Source: Halorientalis persicus (lineage in GTDB: Archaea > Halobacteriota > Halobacteria > Halobacteriales > Haloarculaceae). Taken from it: a stretch of 64,000 bases of DNA. Within the stretch, counting starts at the first letter, position 1, and each line of letters opens with the position of its first letter. The notes under the pieces are model-generated. The model searched no databases and was not told the origin of the DNA. It saw only the letters and a program-made list of their open reading frames with translations. Shown here piece after piece: positions 45,360-53,280 of the stretch. The stretch covers positions 62,001-126,000 of the forward strand of contig NZ_FOCX01000007.1 in NCBI RefSeq assembly GCF_900110215.1, read 5' to 3'. A program made the translations under genes and the position numbers.

Positions 45360-46457
45360 CTACCCCGTGAACGACTCGGCCAGCCGCCGGTAGATCCGTT
45401 CACAGCGCTCGATCACCGCGAGCGACGCGCTCTCGTTGGCGGTGTGAGCTTCACCGGGTTCGGCGATGCCACAGATCACGCAGTCGGTTCCTGCCTCGGA
45501 CAGCCACCCGGCGTCGGTCGCGTGGGGCTTGACGACGTGCTCCGGACTCGCCTCCTGTACGGCCTCGGCCGCATCGAGCACCGCGTCGGCGAAGTCGGCG
45601 TCGCCACAGGCCATCGGCGGGAGGTCCTGGTCGACGGTCCACTCTACGCCCGGGACCTCCTCGACCCGCGAAAGCGGCGCGCGCTCGCCCGGGACCGTCC
45701 GCTCGTCCACGGTGAGTCCACAGCGCTCGGGGAGCACGTTCATCGCCGACCCGCCCTCGACCTCGGTGACGGCGACGCTCCCTCGCATCTCGTGGCCCAG
45801 CACCTCGGTCGACGGGAAGTCGAGGTCCCGGACGATCCCCACGGCGTCGGTCGCCCGGTAGATGGCGTTCTCGCCCTGCTCGACCTCGCTGGCGTGGGCG
45901 GCCTCGCCGCTGGCCGTGATCGTACTCCCGCGCCGGCCCTTGTGGGCGACCGCCACGTCGGTCGTCTGCGGTCCGGAGTAGCCGGTCGACCCCTCCGTGA
46001 CGACGGCGTAGTCGGGGCCGAAGCCGTCGTCGATCGCCGCTCGCGCGCCGACGCCGCCGACCTCCTCGCCGACGAACGAGGCGACGACGAGTTCACAGGC
46101 CGGGTCCGCCTCAGCGAAGGCGACCATCGCCGCGGCGAGCGCCCCCTTCATGTCGGCGGTACCACGACCGTGGATGCGGCCGTCGCGTTCCTCGATCACG
46201 TACTCCCCGCTATCGGTGACCTGCGAGTCGTCCGGCGGCACCACGTCGTGGTGACCGACCAGCGCGAGCGTGGGCTCGCCCGAGCCCTTGCGAGCGAACA
46301 CGTTACCGCCGCGGCCCTCGTCGGCCCCTGCCTCGTCGCGGCGAACCGCGGCGTCGGTGTGCTCGCGGAGCCAGTCCTCGACGTAGTCGCCGGCGGCGGC
46401 TTCCGAGTCGTGGCTCGGGATCGCGACCAGTTCCCGGGTCAACTCGATGGCGTTCAT
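45360..46457 (-). CDS. M20 family metallopeptidase (ArgE/DapE/ACY1-like)
   Basis: A 365-aa dinuclear zinc amidohydrolase. The first zinc ligand set is LVGHHDVVPP (His/Asp), then GRIHGRGTADMKGALA (bridging Asp), catalytic Glu-Glu in SFVGEEVGG, and Glu in VVTEGST. The dimerisation domain lies in about 170-270, and the last His is in GEAHTANES. It hydrolyses an N-acylated amino acid or peptide; ArgE, DapE or LysK-type roles cannot be separated from sequence, and no arg/lys genes are next to it. ATG 46457 is chosen over the 46514 start because the upstream part is non-homologous. Confidence 0.9.
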   Translation of the reverse strand: MNAIELTRELVAIPSHDSEAAAGDYVEDWLREHTDAAVRRDEAGADEGRGGNVFARKGSGEPTLALVGHHDVVPPDDSQVTDSGEYVIEERDGRIHGRGTADMKGALAAAMVAFAEADPACELVVASFVGEEVGGVGARAAIDDGFGPDYAVVTEGSTGYSGPQTTDVAVAHKGRRGSTITASGEAAHASEVEQGENAIYRATDAVGIVRDLDFPSTEVLGHEMRGSVAVTEVEGGSAMNVLPERCGLTVDERTVPGERAPLSRVEEVPGVEWTVDQDLPPMACGDADFADAVLDAAEAVQEASPEHVVKPHATDAGWLSEAGTDCVICGIAEPGEAHTANESASLAVIERCERIYRRLAESFTG

Positions 46458-46547
46458 GTTCGGCGGTGTGGGCGGCCGGAGCATAAGCGCGGCGCGTGCC
46501 GACCCGTTTCCCAAGAGACAAGACGTTGTTCGTGGAACTGCGAGTGA

Positions 46548-47555
46548 ATGCCGTCATCGCCGGACCACGCGACCGACGAGACCCCACGGCTCGGGGCGTC
46601 GGTGCCGCCGCTCAGGGAGTGGGCGTCGACGTACCTGATCGGGATCTTCATGGGGAGCGCCGACGCCGTCCCGGGCGTCTCGGGCGGGACGATCGCGCTG
46701 ATCGTGGGGATCTACGAGCGACTCATCACCGCCATCACCGCCGTCACGCCGCGGGCAGTGCTGGGCTTCCTGAAGGCTCTCACGCCCCTCGATGGGGGAG
46801 TTTCGGTCCGTCGGGCCGAGGCTATCTTCGACGACGTGGACGGCTGGTTCCTCCTCACGCTGTTGCTCGGCATCCTGACGGCCGTGATTATCGTCACCCG
46901 GATCATCACCGTCCTGAACGAGAGCGCGCCGGTCGTCCTCTACGGCTTCTTCTTCGGGCTGATCGCCGCGTCGGCGGTCGTCCTGCTCCGTGCCATCTCG
47001 ATCCGAACGGTGAGTGCCGGCGTCGCCGCCGTCGCGGGCTTCCTGCTGGCCTTCCTGATGTCCGGACAGGCCGAGGAGCTGTTCGGCGGGGGCCTCCCGC
47101 TGGTGTTCGTCGCTGGAACCCTCGCCGTGAGCGCGATGATCCTCCCCGGCCTCTCGGGCTCGTTGATCCTCGTCATTCTCGGCCAGCACGCCAGGTTGTC
47201 CGAGACGCTCTCGGAGTTCGTCGACGGGCTGGCCGCGCTGGCGACGGGCGGGTCCGTGGACGCCGTGACCGGGCCCGGGACGGTGGTCGTCACGTTCATC
47301 GCGGGCGGACTGATCGGGCTGTTCACGATCTCCCGGGCGGTCAGGTACGCGCTGAATCGCAACCGTGAGGTGACGCTGGCCTTCCTCGTCGCGCTCGTCG
47401 TCGGGGCGCTCCGGGCCCCCGTCGCGACGGTCCGCGGAGAAGTCGGGTTCTCCACGGAGACACTGGTCACCTTCCTCGGCGTCTCCGTCGTCGGCGCGGT
47501 GGTCGTCCTCGCGCTGGACTACTACGCCGCCGACTTCGAGATCGAGGAGATCTAG
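46548..47555 (+). CDS. DUF368 (PopT-type) polyprenyl-phosphate transporter family protein
   Basis: A 335-aa membrane protein of the DUF368 family, with about eight hydrophobic segments in two related halves. The repeated Pro-Gly/Ser-Gly motifs DAVPGVSGGTIALI (about 43) and MILPGLSGSLILVIL (about 203) mark the two inverted re-entrant elements. Established knowledge: bacterial DUF368 proteins (PopT) were shown to flip undecaprenyl phosphate across the membrane; in an archaeon the analogous cargo would be dolichyl phosphate, which is inference. It is divergent from the M20 gene. Confidence 0.88.
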   Translation: MPSSPDHATDETPRLGASVPPLREWASTYLIGIFMGSADAVPGVSGGTIALIVGIYERLITAITAVTPRAVLGFLKALTPLDGGVSVRRAEAIFDDVDGWFLLTLLLGILTAVIIVTRIITVLNESAPVVLYGFFFGLIAASAVVLLRAISIRTVSAGVAAVAGFLLAFLMSGQAEELFGGGLPLVFVAGTLAVSAMILPGLSGSLILVILGQHARLSETLSEFVDGLAALATGGSVDAVTGPGTVVVTFIAGGLIGLFTISRAVRYALNRNREVTLAFLVALVVGALRAPVATVRGEVGFSTETLVTFLGVSVVGAVVVLALDYYAADFEIEEI

Positions 47556-47616
47556 GCCGTCCCGCTCGGCCGACAGCATCACGACCCTTATGAGGCGAGC
47601 GGCACCTACTGTGAGT

Positions 47617-49491
47617 ATGAACGTTGTACCGGACACCAGCGTCGTCATCGACGGTCGCGTGTCCGACCACGTCGAATCCGGCGAGTTCGCCGGGGCGACG
47701 ATCCACGTGCCGGAGGCCGTCGTCGGCGAACTGGAGTCACAGGCCAACGAGGGGCGCGACAGCGGCTGGGACGGGCTGACCGAACTCCAGGCGCTCGCCG
47801 ACCTGGCCGACGCGGGGGAGATCGACCTCGAATACGTCGGCCGCCGCCCCGACGCGGGCGAGATCGGCGACGCGGGGGAGGGCGAGATCGACGCGCTCAT
47901 CCGCGACACCGCCGCCGAGCACGACGCGACGCTGTTCACCTCCGACATCGTCCAGAGCGAGGTCGCCACGGCGAAAGGCATCGAGGTGGAGTACGTCGAG
48001 CCCATCGTCGAGGAGACCGCCGTCGAGAACCTCACGATCGAACAGTTCCTCGACGAGACGACGATGAGCCTCCACCTGAAGACGGGGGTCCCGCCGATGG
48101 CCAAGCGGGGCGAACTCGGCGAGATGCACTACGAGGAGATCCGCGACGAGCCCTCGACGGAGGCCCAGCTGAAAGAGTGGGCCCAGGAGATCGAAAACAG
48201 CGCCCGCGCCAGCCCGGACGGGTTCATCGAACTCTCCGAACCCGGCATGACCATCGTCCAGTTCCGGGATATGCGGATCGCCATCGCCAGCCCACCGTTC
48301 GCTGACGGTCACGAAATCACCGCCGTCCGGCCCATCGTCAAGACGGAGCTGGACGACTACGAGTTCGCGGACGAACTCCGGGACCGGCTCACCGACCACC
48401 AGCGCGGTGTCCTGATCTCCGGTGCGCCCGGGGCCGGGAAGTCCACCTTCGCACAGGCTGTCGCGGAGTTCCTCGCCGACGCCGACTTCGCGGTCAAGAC
48501 GATGGAGAAACCGCGGGACCTGCAGGTCGGCCCGAACATCACCCAGTACACGGAACTGGGTGACGAGATGGCAAAAACCGCCGACTCACTGCTCATGGTC
48601 CGGCCCGACTACACCATCTACGACGAGGTCCGCAAGACCGACGACTTCGAGGTGTTCGCCGATATGCGCCTCGCGGGCGTCGGGATGATCGGGGTCGTCC
48701 ACGCGACGCGGGCCATCGACTCGCTCCAGCGCCTCGTCGGCCGCGTGGAGCTGGGGATGATCCCGCAGGTCGTCGACACCGTCGTCTACATCGAGGAGGG
48801 CCGCGTCGAGAAGGTCTACGACGTGACGACGGAGGTCAAGGTGCCGGAAGGCCTGATGGAAGAAGACCTCGCCCGGCCGGTCATCATGATCCGGGACTTC
48901 GAGACGGGCCAGCCCGAGTACGAGATCTACACGTTCAACCGGCAGGTCGTCACCGTACCCATCGGTGAGGAGGGCGACGGCGGCTCCCGCGAGACCGGCG
49001 TGGACCGCATCGCCAAGCAGGAGGTCGAACGCGAGATCCGGTCGATCGCCCACGGCCACGTCGAGGTCGAGTTGCAGAACTCGAACACCGCCGTCGTGTG
49101 GGTCGAGGACGACGACATCTCGCAGGTCATCGGCAAGGGCGGCGGCCGCATCTCCGACGTGGAGAACCGGCTGGGGATCGACATCGACGTGCGGACGCTC
49201 TCGGAGAAACCCGGCGGGCGGTCGGGCGGCGGTGGTGGCGGAGGCAGTAGCGGCGGTGGCGGCGGCCAACCCGGCCAGATCGTCACGCCCGAAGTGACCT
49301 CCCGGCACGTCATCGTCCCGATGGAAGGCCACGCCGGCGAGACCGTCGAGGTGCAGGCCGACGGCAAGTACCTGTTCACCGCCACGGTCTCGCGGGGCGG
49401 GGAGATTCAGGTCTCGCGAGGGAGTGCCATCGCCGAGGAACTGGAGCAGGCCATCGACCGCGGAAAGACGATCCAGGTCGTCCCGTCGTAG
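47617..49491 (+). CDS. PINc/VapC-family ATPase with KH domain
   Basis: A 624-aa archaeal protein combining nuclease and ATPase modules. Residues about 1-130 are a PIN domain (VVPDTSVVIDGR; acidic positions in EAVVGELE and FTSDIVQSE). A PilT-like ATPase follows at about 210-440 with Walker A GAPGAGKSTFAQ and DSLLMVRPDYTIYDEVR. A KH domain (VIGKGGGRISDVENRLG, near 505) follows, then a Gly-rich hinge (about 536-552) and a beta-rich C-terminus. Members are conserved across archaea; the biological role is not settled. ATG 47617 directly begins the PIN strand. Confidence 0.93.
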   Translation: MNVVPDTSVVIDGRVSDHVESGEFAGATIHVPEAVVGELESQANEGRDSGWDGLTELQALADLADAGEIDLEYVGRRPDAGEIGDAGEGEIDALIRDTAAEHDATLFTSDIVQSEVATAKGIEVEYVEPIVEETAVENLTIEQFLDETTMSLHLKTGVPPMAKRGELGEMHYEEIRDEPSTEAQLKEWAQEIENSARASPDGFIELSEPGMTIVQFRDMRIAIASPPFADGHEITAVRPIVKTELDDYEFADELRDRLTDHQRGVLISGAPGAGKSTFAQAVAEFLADADFAVKTMEKPRDLQVGPNITQYTELGDEMAKTADSLLMVRPDYTIYDEVRKTDDFEVFADMRLAGVGMIGVVHATRAIDSLQRLVGRVELGMIPQVVDTVVYIEEGRVEKVYDVTTEVKVPEGLMEEDLARPVIMIRDFETGQPEYEIYTFNRQVVTVPIGEEGDGGSRETGVDRIAKQEVEREIRSIAHGHVEVELQNSNTAVVWVEDDDISQVIGKGGGRISDVENRLGIDIDVRTLSEKPGGRSGGGGGGGSSGGGGGQPGQIVTPEVTSRHVIVPMEGHAGETVEVQADGKYLFTATVSRGGEIQVSRGSAIAEELEQAIDRGKTIQVVPS

Positions 49492-49587
49492 GGCGAGCAT
49501 CCGGCGACCGAAGGGAGTCGGTTCAGTGCCACGTCGTCACACCGGTCGCGACCGTCGTTTCGCTCCTATCTCCCGACCACACACTAT

Positions 49588-49595
49588 CTTTATCC
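49588..49595 (+). promoter_or_regulatory. TATA-like element of the glycine-zipper gene
   Basis: The octamer ctttatcc lies 24-31 nt before the ATG at 49619, consistent with a leaderless mRNA. Confidence 0.45.
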
Positions 49596-49618
49596 GACCC
49601 TTCGCCCTCTGTTGGGAT

Positions 49619-49840
49619 ATGGGACGCATCAAACGCGCACTCGGTCGTGCTCGGTACGCAGCTATCGGCGGAGCCATCGGCGGCGCAGTCGGGGGATTGT
49701 TCAGTCGAAACGCGGCGAGTTCCGGCGCGGCAGTCGGTGCCCTGATCGGCGCGACACTCGGCGAGAAGCGGACCGACGTCGACGCCGTCGTCGAGCGAGT
49801 CAAGGAGAAAGGCGAGCAGGCGACAGCCGACGCCGATTGA
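49619..49840 (+). CDS. Small glycine-zipper membrane-associated protein
   Basis: A 73-aa protein. A basic N-terminus (MGRIKRALGRARYAA) precedes a glycine-zipper segment with regularly spaced Gly (IGGAIGGAVGGLF, then GAAVGALIGATLGE), suited to a packed membrane or oligomeric helix pair. The C-terminus is a short charged helix (VDAVVERVKEKGEQA). No enzymatic motif is present, and the small size makes family assignment uncertain. It has its own promoter and converges on the winged-helix gene. Confidence 0.75.
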   Translation: MGRIKRALGRARYAAIGGAIGGAVGGLFSRNAASSGAAVGALIGATLGEKRTDVDAVVERVKEKGEQATADAD

Positions 49841-49906
49841 TCTGGCCGGTGGCGACGCAGTACCAGTGGCTCAGGGTCCAGGCGAGAACCTGACGGGACC
49901 GAACAC

Positions 49907-49921
49907 GACGGGTGTCCCGTC
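49907..49921. terminator. Hairpin between convergent genes
   Basis: GACGGG-TGT-CCCGTC is a perfect 6-bp stem with a 3-nt loop, placed between the convergent ends of the glycine-zipper gene and the winged-helix gene. No T-run follows, so its role in termination is a guess. Confidence 0.3.
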
Positions 49922-49937
49922 GGGAGACTGCAGTGAG

Positions 49938-50216
49938 TCAGTCAGAGACGGCCGATTCGGTGCTTTCGGAGGGCTGTTCCTCGACGTCGTCGACGATCTC
50001 GTAGAGGTTCTGGCGAGCGTCGGCGAAGTAGACGTCCTCGTCGACGGCACTCACCTCTTCGAGCCGTTCCAGGGCATATCGGACAGTACGGGCGGACAAC
50101 ATAGACTCTTCGACGATCCCCTTCTGGGTGAGCGGCCCGTTGTACTCCAGCACCTTGTACACGAGCTTCGCGCTCGGCGGAAGGTCCGCGATAGTCTCCC
50201 CATCGGATTCTGCCAT
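49938..50216 (-). CDS. Small winged-helix transcriptional regulator (MarR-like)
   Basis: A 92-aa protein almost entirely one winged helix-turn-helix: LPPSAKLVYKVLEYNGPLTQ (helix 1-2), KGIVEESMLSARTVRYALERLEEV (recognition helix) and the wing VSAVDEDVYFADARQ. An acidic Ser/Glu tail follows. Similar short MarR-like proteins are abundant in haloarchaea. The target is unknown. ATG 50216 fits the TATA-like site at 50241-50250; the longer upstream frame is not supported. Confidence 0.85.
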   Translation of the reverse strand: MAESDGETIADLPPSAKLVYKVLEYNGPLTQKGIVEESMLSARTVRYALERLEEVSAVDEDVYFADARQNLYEIVDDVEEQPSESTESAVSD

Positions 50217-50240
50217 CGCGTAGACGGTGGCGCGCCTGGT

Positions 50241-50250
50241 CCATAAAGAT
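50241..50250 (-). promoter_or_regulatory. TATA-like element of the winged-helix gene
   Basis: On the minus strand ATCTTTATGG is centred about 29 nt before the ATG at 50216. Confidence 0.45.
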
Positions 50251-50401
50251 TGATGCACAGACTGACGGAACAGTCCGAATCCAGCCCCGTCGCGGCCGCT
50301 CGGCGTGTGTCGGTTCGTGACGAGCCGCGACGGACGGTCGGGCCCGCCGGAAGCGACCCGACAACGAACGGTTTTTGGGGCCCGATGGCTGACAGTGGGG
50401 T

Positions 50402-50722
50402 ATGGCAACGGACACGGCCGAACGGCGGGCAGCCCACGTCCGCGGGCTGAAGGTGACGACGCTATCCTCGATCGCCGGGATCGGGGCGGCCGTCGCGTCC
50501 TCGGCAGTCACCGCCGGGATGGAAAATCCTGCGACCAGTGACACCGCACTGCTGGTCGTCCTCGGGGCGATCCTCGTCCAGTTCCCGATCCTGAAGGGAC
50601 TGGGCGTCGATGTCGATGATTTCGGGGCGAAAGACTACCTCTACGTCGGCTTCATGACCTTCGCACTCTGGTTCGTCTCCTGGGGCGTCCTGCTGACCGC
50701 GAACACCACGCTCCCCTTCTAA
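50402..50722 (+). CDS. EMC6-like small membrane protein
   Basis: A 106-aa membrane protein with three hydrophobic segments: LSSIAGIGAAVASSAVTAG (about 21-40), LLVVLGAILVQFPIL (about 50-65) and LYVGFMTFALWFVSWGVLL (about 80-98). An acidic loop VDVDDFGAKDY lies between the last two. The size and pattern fit the archaeal EMC6-like family, relatives of the eukaryotic ER membrane complex and Oxa1-type insertase partners. Its stop lies one base before the ATG of ABCE1, so the two are probably cotranscribed. The family call is from recall. Confidence 0.7.
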   Translation: MATDTAERRAAHVRGLKVTTLSSIAGIGAAVASSAVTAGMENPATSDTALLVVLGAILVQFPILKGLGVDVDDFGAKDYLYVGFMTFALWFVSWGVLLTANTTLPF

Positions 50723-50723
50723 C

Positions 50724-52550
50724 ATGGCCGAAGACAGCATCGCCGTCGTCGACCTCGATAGATGTCAGCCCGACCGGTGTAACTACGAGTGTGCGAACTT
50801 CTGTCCACCGAACCGGACGGGCGAAGAGTGCATCGTGACCCGGGAGGAACGGTACGACGATCCCGACCTCTACGAGGGCGGCCCCGACCAGATCTCGATC
50901 AGCGAGGAGCTCTGTCTCGGCGAATCCTGCGGCATCTGCGTCGAGAAGTGCCCGTTCGACGCCATCGAGATCATCAACCTCCCACAGGAACTCGACGAGG
51001 AACCCGTTCACCGCTACGGCGAGAACGCCTTCGCACTTTATGGCCTCCCCGCCCCCGAGGAGGGGCAGGTCACCGGCATCCTCGGTCCGAACGGGATCGG
51101 GAAGACGACGGCCGTCCACATCCTCGCCGGCGAGATGCGCCCCAACCTCGGGCTGTTCAACCAGGAACCCGACTGGGAGGCCATTCTGGAGGAGTACCGC
51201 GGCACCGAACTCCAGGGCTACCTCGAAGAGTTGCGCGACGACGAGGTGACCGTCGCGCGCAAGCCCCAGTACGTCGACCAGATTCCCGGCCAGTTCGACG
51301 GCAAGACGCGCGAACTCCTCGAACGGACCGACGAGCGCGGAGCGCTGGACGATCTGGTCGAGCGATTCGGCATCGAGGCCGTCCTCGATCAGGACATCGA
51401 CTCCATCTCCGGCGGTGAACTCCAGCGCGTGGCCATGACCGCCACGCTGGCGCGCGAGGCCGACTTCTACTTCCTCGACGAGATCACGCCGTATCTGGAC
51501 ATCGGCCAGCGCGTCACCGCCGCCCGGATCGTCCGCGAACTCGCCGAGGAGGAGAACCGCTCGATGCTGGTCGTCGAGCACGACCTCGCGATCCTCGATC
51601 TGCTGGCCGACAACATCCATCTGGCCTACGGGAGTCCGGGGGCGTTCGGGATCATCACGCCGCCGAAGTCGGTCCGTAACGGGATCAACGAGTACCTCTC
51701 GGGCTATCTCGAGAACGAGAATATGCGCATCCGTCAGGACGCCATCGAGTTCGAGGAACACGCGCCTCGCACCGTGACCAGCGGGCAGGTGGTCGCGGAG
51801 TACCCCGAACTCACCAAGTCCTACGGGGACGGCGAGTTCAGCCTCGAAGCCGAGGCCGGCCAGATCCACGAGGGCGAAGTCCTCGGCGTGGTCGGTCCCA
51901 ACGGGATCGGGAAGTCCACCTTCGCCCAGTTGCTCGCCGGCCGACTCGACCCCGACTCGGGCGAGGTCGACGCGGACCTGGACATCTCTTACAAGCCCCA
52001 GTACATCGAGATCGACCAGCATATGCGGGTCGACGCGTTCCTCCGGTCGATCACCGACGACTTCGGGTCGTCCTACTGGAAGACCGAGATCGCAGAGCCA
52101 CTCCAGTTGAACCGGGTGATGGAGCAGAACCTCACCGACCTCTCGGGCGGGGAGCGCCAGCGGGTCGCCATCGCGGCCTGTCTCTCGAAGGACGCCGACC
52201 TCTACCTGCTGGACGAGCCCTCGGCCCACCTGGACGTGGAACAGCGCGTGCTGGCGACCGACGCCATTCGCCGGTACACCGAGATCCACGACGCCACCGC
52301 GCTGGTCATCGACCACGACATCTACATGATCGACCTGCTGGCCGACCGCCTGCTCGTCTTCGACGGCGAACCCGCCGAACACGGGCAGGCCTCCGCACCC
52401 AAGGGGATGCGCGAGGGCATGAACGAGTTCCTCGCGAACCTCGACGTGACCTTCCGCCGCGACGAGCGGACCTCGCGACCGCGGGTCAACAAACCCGGCT
52501 CGCAACTCGACCGCCAGCAGAAGAAAGACGGCGAGTACTACTACAGCTGA
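50724..52550 (+). CDS. Ribosome-recycling ATPase ABCE1/RLI
   Basis: A 608-aa ABCE1. The N-terminal iron-sulfur domain has eight Cys in two ferredoxin-like sets (CQPDRCNYECANFC...C; CLGESCGICVEKCPF). Two ABC domains follow: Walker A GPNGIGKTT (near 116) and GPNGIGKST (near 391), and signatures ISGGELQRV and LSGGERQRV. Walker B regions are FYFLDEITPYLD and LYLLDEPSAHLD. The hinge is GDGEF-like between domains. Established knowledge: ABCE1 splits ribosomes after termination and is essential in archaea. The length matches the family. Confidence 0.97.
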   Translation: MAEDSIAVVDLDRCQPDRCNYECANFCPPNRTGEECIVTREERYDDPDLYEGGPDQISISEELCLGESCGICVEKCPFDAIEIINLPQELDEEPVHRYGENAFALYGLPAPEEGQVTGILGPNGIGKTTAVHILAGEMRPNLGLFNQEPDWEAILEEYRGTELQGYLEELRDDEVTVARKPQYVDQIPGQFDGKTRELLERTDERGALDDLVERFGIEAVLDQDIDSISGGELQRVAMTATLAREADFYFLDEITPYLDIGQRVTAARIVRELAEEENRSMLVVEHDLAILDLLADNIHLAYGSPGAFGIITPPKSVRNGINEYLSGYLENENMRIRQDAIEFEEHAPRTVTSGQVVAEYPELTKSYGDGEFSLEAEAGQIHEGEVLGVVGPNGIGKSTFAQLLAGRLDPDSGEVDADLDISYKPQYIEIDQHMRVDAFLRSITDDFGSSYWKTEIAEPLQLNRVMEQNLTDLSGGERQRVAIAACLSKDADLYLLDEPSAHLDVEQRVLATDAIRRYTEIHDATALVIDHDIYMIDLLADRLLVFDGEPAEHGQASAPKGMREGMNEFLANLDVTFRRDERTSRPRVNKPGSQLDRQQKKDGEYYYS

Positions 52551-52933
52551 ATTTCCGCGGCGATCTCCTCGGTCAGGAACGCCTCGATCTCCGTGGCAGC
52601 CTCGACACCGACCGAGCTGTCGCGGTCGAGCGTGATCAAAAAGCCCGCCTTCTCGTCGGGCTGGTCCGGCCAGGAGAACACCCACACGTCCTCGAAGATG
52701 CGAACGGTACCGTGGAACTCGCCAAGGTCCGCGGCCCCCGACTGCGTGCCCAGGTTCAGGTAGTTGACGATCACTTCGTCGACGAACGACTGGACGTCGT
52801 CGTCGGAGTACTGCGACCGGAGATCCGCACGCATCTGCGCCTCGAAATCCGTCGGATGGTACCGGATCACAGTCCGGAGCGCCTCCCCGTATCGGTCCCG
52901 GAGCTCCGACCAGACGCGTTCGCACACGCTCAT
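52541..52933 (-). CDS. Conserved haloarchaeal protein of unknown function (130 aa)
   Basis: A small acidic protein. The N-terminal helix MSVCERVWSELRDRYGEALR and helix VQSFVDEVIVNYLNLGTQSG are followed by a beta-rich half (FHGTVRIFEDVWVFSWPDQ; EKAGFLITLDRDSSVG) and a closing helix. It looks like a small sensor or regulatory domain without visible catalytic residues. ATG 52933 is chosen over 52963. It overlaps the 3' end of the ABCE1 gene by 10 nt, convergently. Confidence 0.72.
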   Translation of the reverse strand: MSVCERVWSELRDRYGEALRTVIRYHPTDFEAQMRADLRSQYSDDDVQSFVDEVIVNYLNLGTQSGAADLGEFHGTVRIFEDVWVFSWPDQPDEKAGFLITLDRDSSVGVEAATEIEAFLTEEIAAEIQL

Positions 52934-53029
52934 GCCTCCAGTCGAGTCGGTGCAGAAACACATCGATTGGGACGAGTTCGCGCGAGTGAGGGCCGGCCGG
53001 CTTTTGTCCCGGGGGTCGCTACCACGGAT

Positions 53030-53272
53030 ATGGTCGGTTCGAGAACCGTGACCGCGGCGGTCGGACTCGCGGTGAGTCTGCTCGTCACCGTCGTGCTGTG
53101 GTGGTACTTCGAGACACTGGCGGTATTTCTCTTTCTCCCGTTCGTCCCGTTCCTGTTCCGGGGCGACGGCGACGACGAGACCGAACGCGTCCGGGAGTGT
53201 CCACAGTGTGGATTCCGGACGACCGCCGACGAGTACGAGTTCTGTCCGCGGGACGGGGCCCGACTCGACTAG
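53030..53272 (+). CDS. Small membrane protein with C-terminal zinc ribbon
   Basis: An 80-aa protein. The first half is two hydrophobic segments (VTAAVGLAVSLLVTVVLWWYF and LAVFLFLPFVPFLF). The second half is a zinc ribbon with CPQCGFRTTADEYEFCPRDG, giving the C-x2-C and single-C pattern plus nearby Cys. Such membrane-tethered ribbons occur in many archaea, and the function is unknown. It is convergent with the CNNM-type gene and shares its stop through a 20-bp palindrome. Confidence 0.75.
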   Translation: MVGSRTVTAAVGLAVSLLVTVVLWWYFETLAVFLFLPFVPFLFRGDGDDETERVRECPQCGFRTTADEYEFCPRDGARLD

Positions 53273-53280
53273 TCGAGTCG
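53261..53280. terminator. Perfect 20-bp palindrome containing both convergent stop codons
   Basis: The sequence CGACTCGACTAGTCGAGTCG is its own reverse complement. It contains the TAG of the zinc-ribbon gene (53270-53272) and, on the other strand, the TAG of the CNNM-type gene (53269-53271), so both proteins end in the same residues (RLD). It can form a hairpin in either transcript. Confidence 0.6.

Noticed and set aside
46554-48104. A long minus-strand frame across the DUF368 and PIN-ATPase genes
   Set aside because: It spans parts of two opposite-strand genes and the gap between them, with no recognisable domain.
50652-52961. A 769-codon open frame opposite ABCE1
   Set aside because: Antisense to a highly conserved gene with complete motifs, with Val/Gly/Asp-rich composition typical of shadows.
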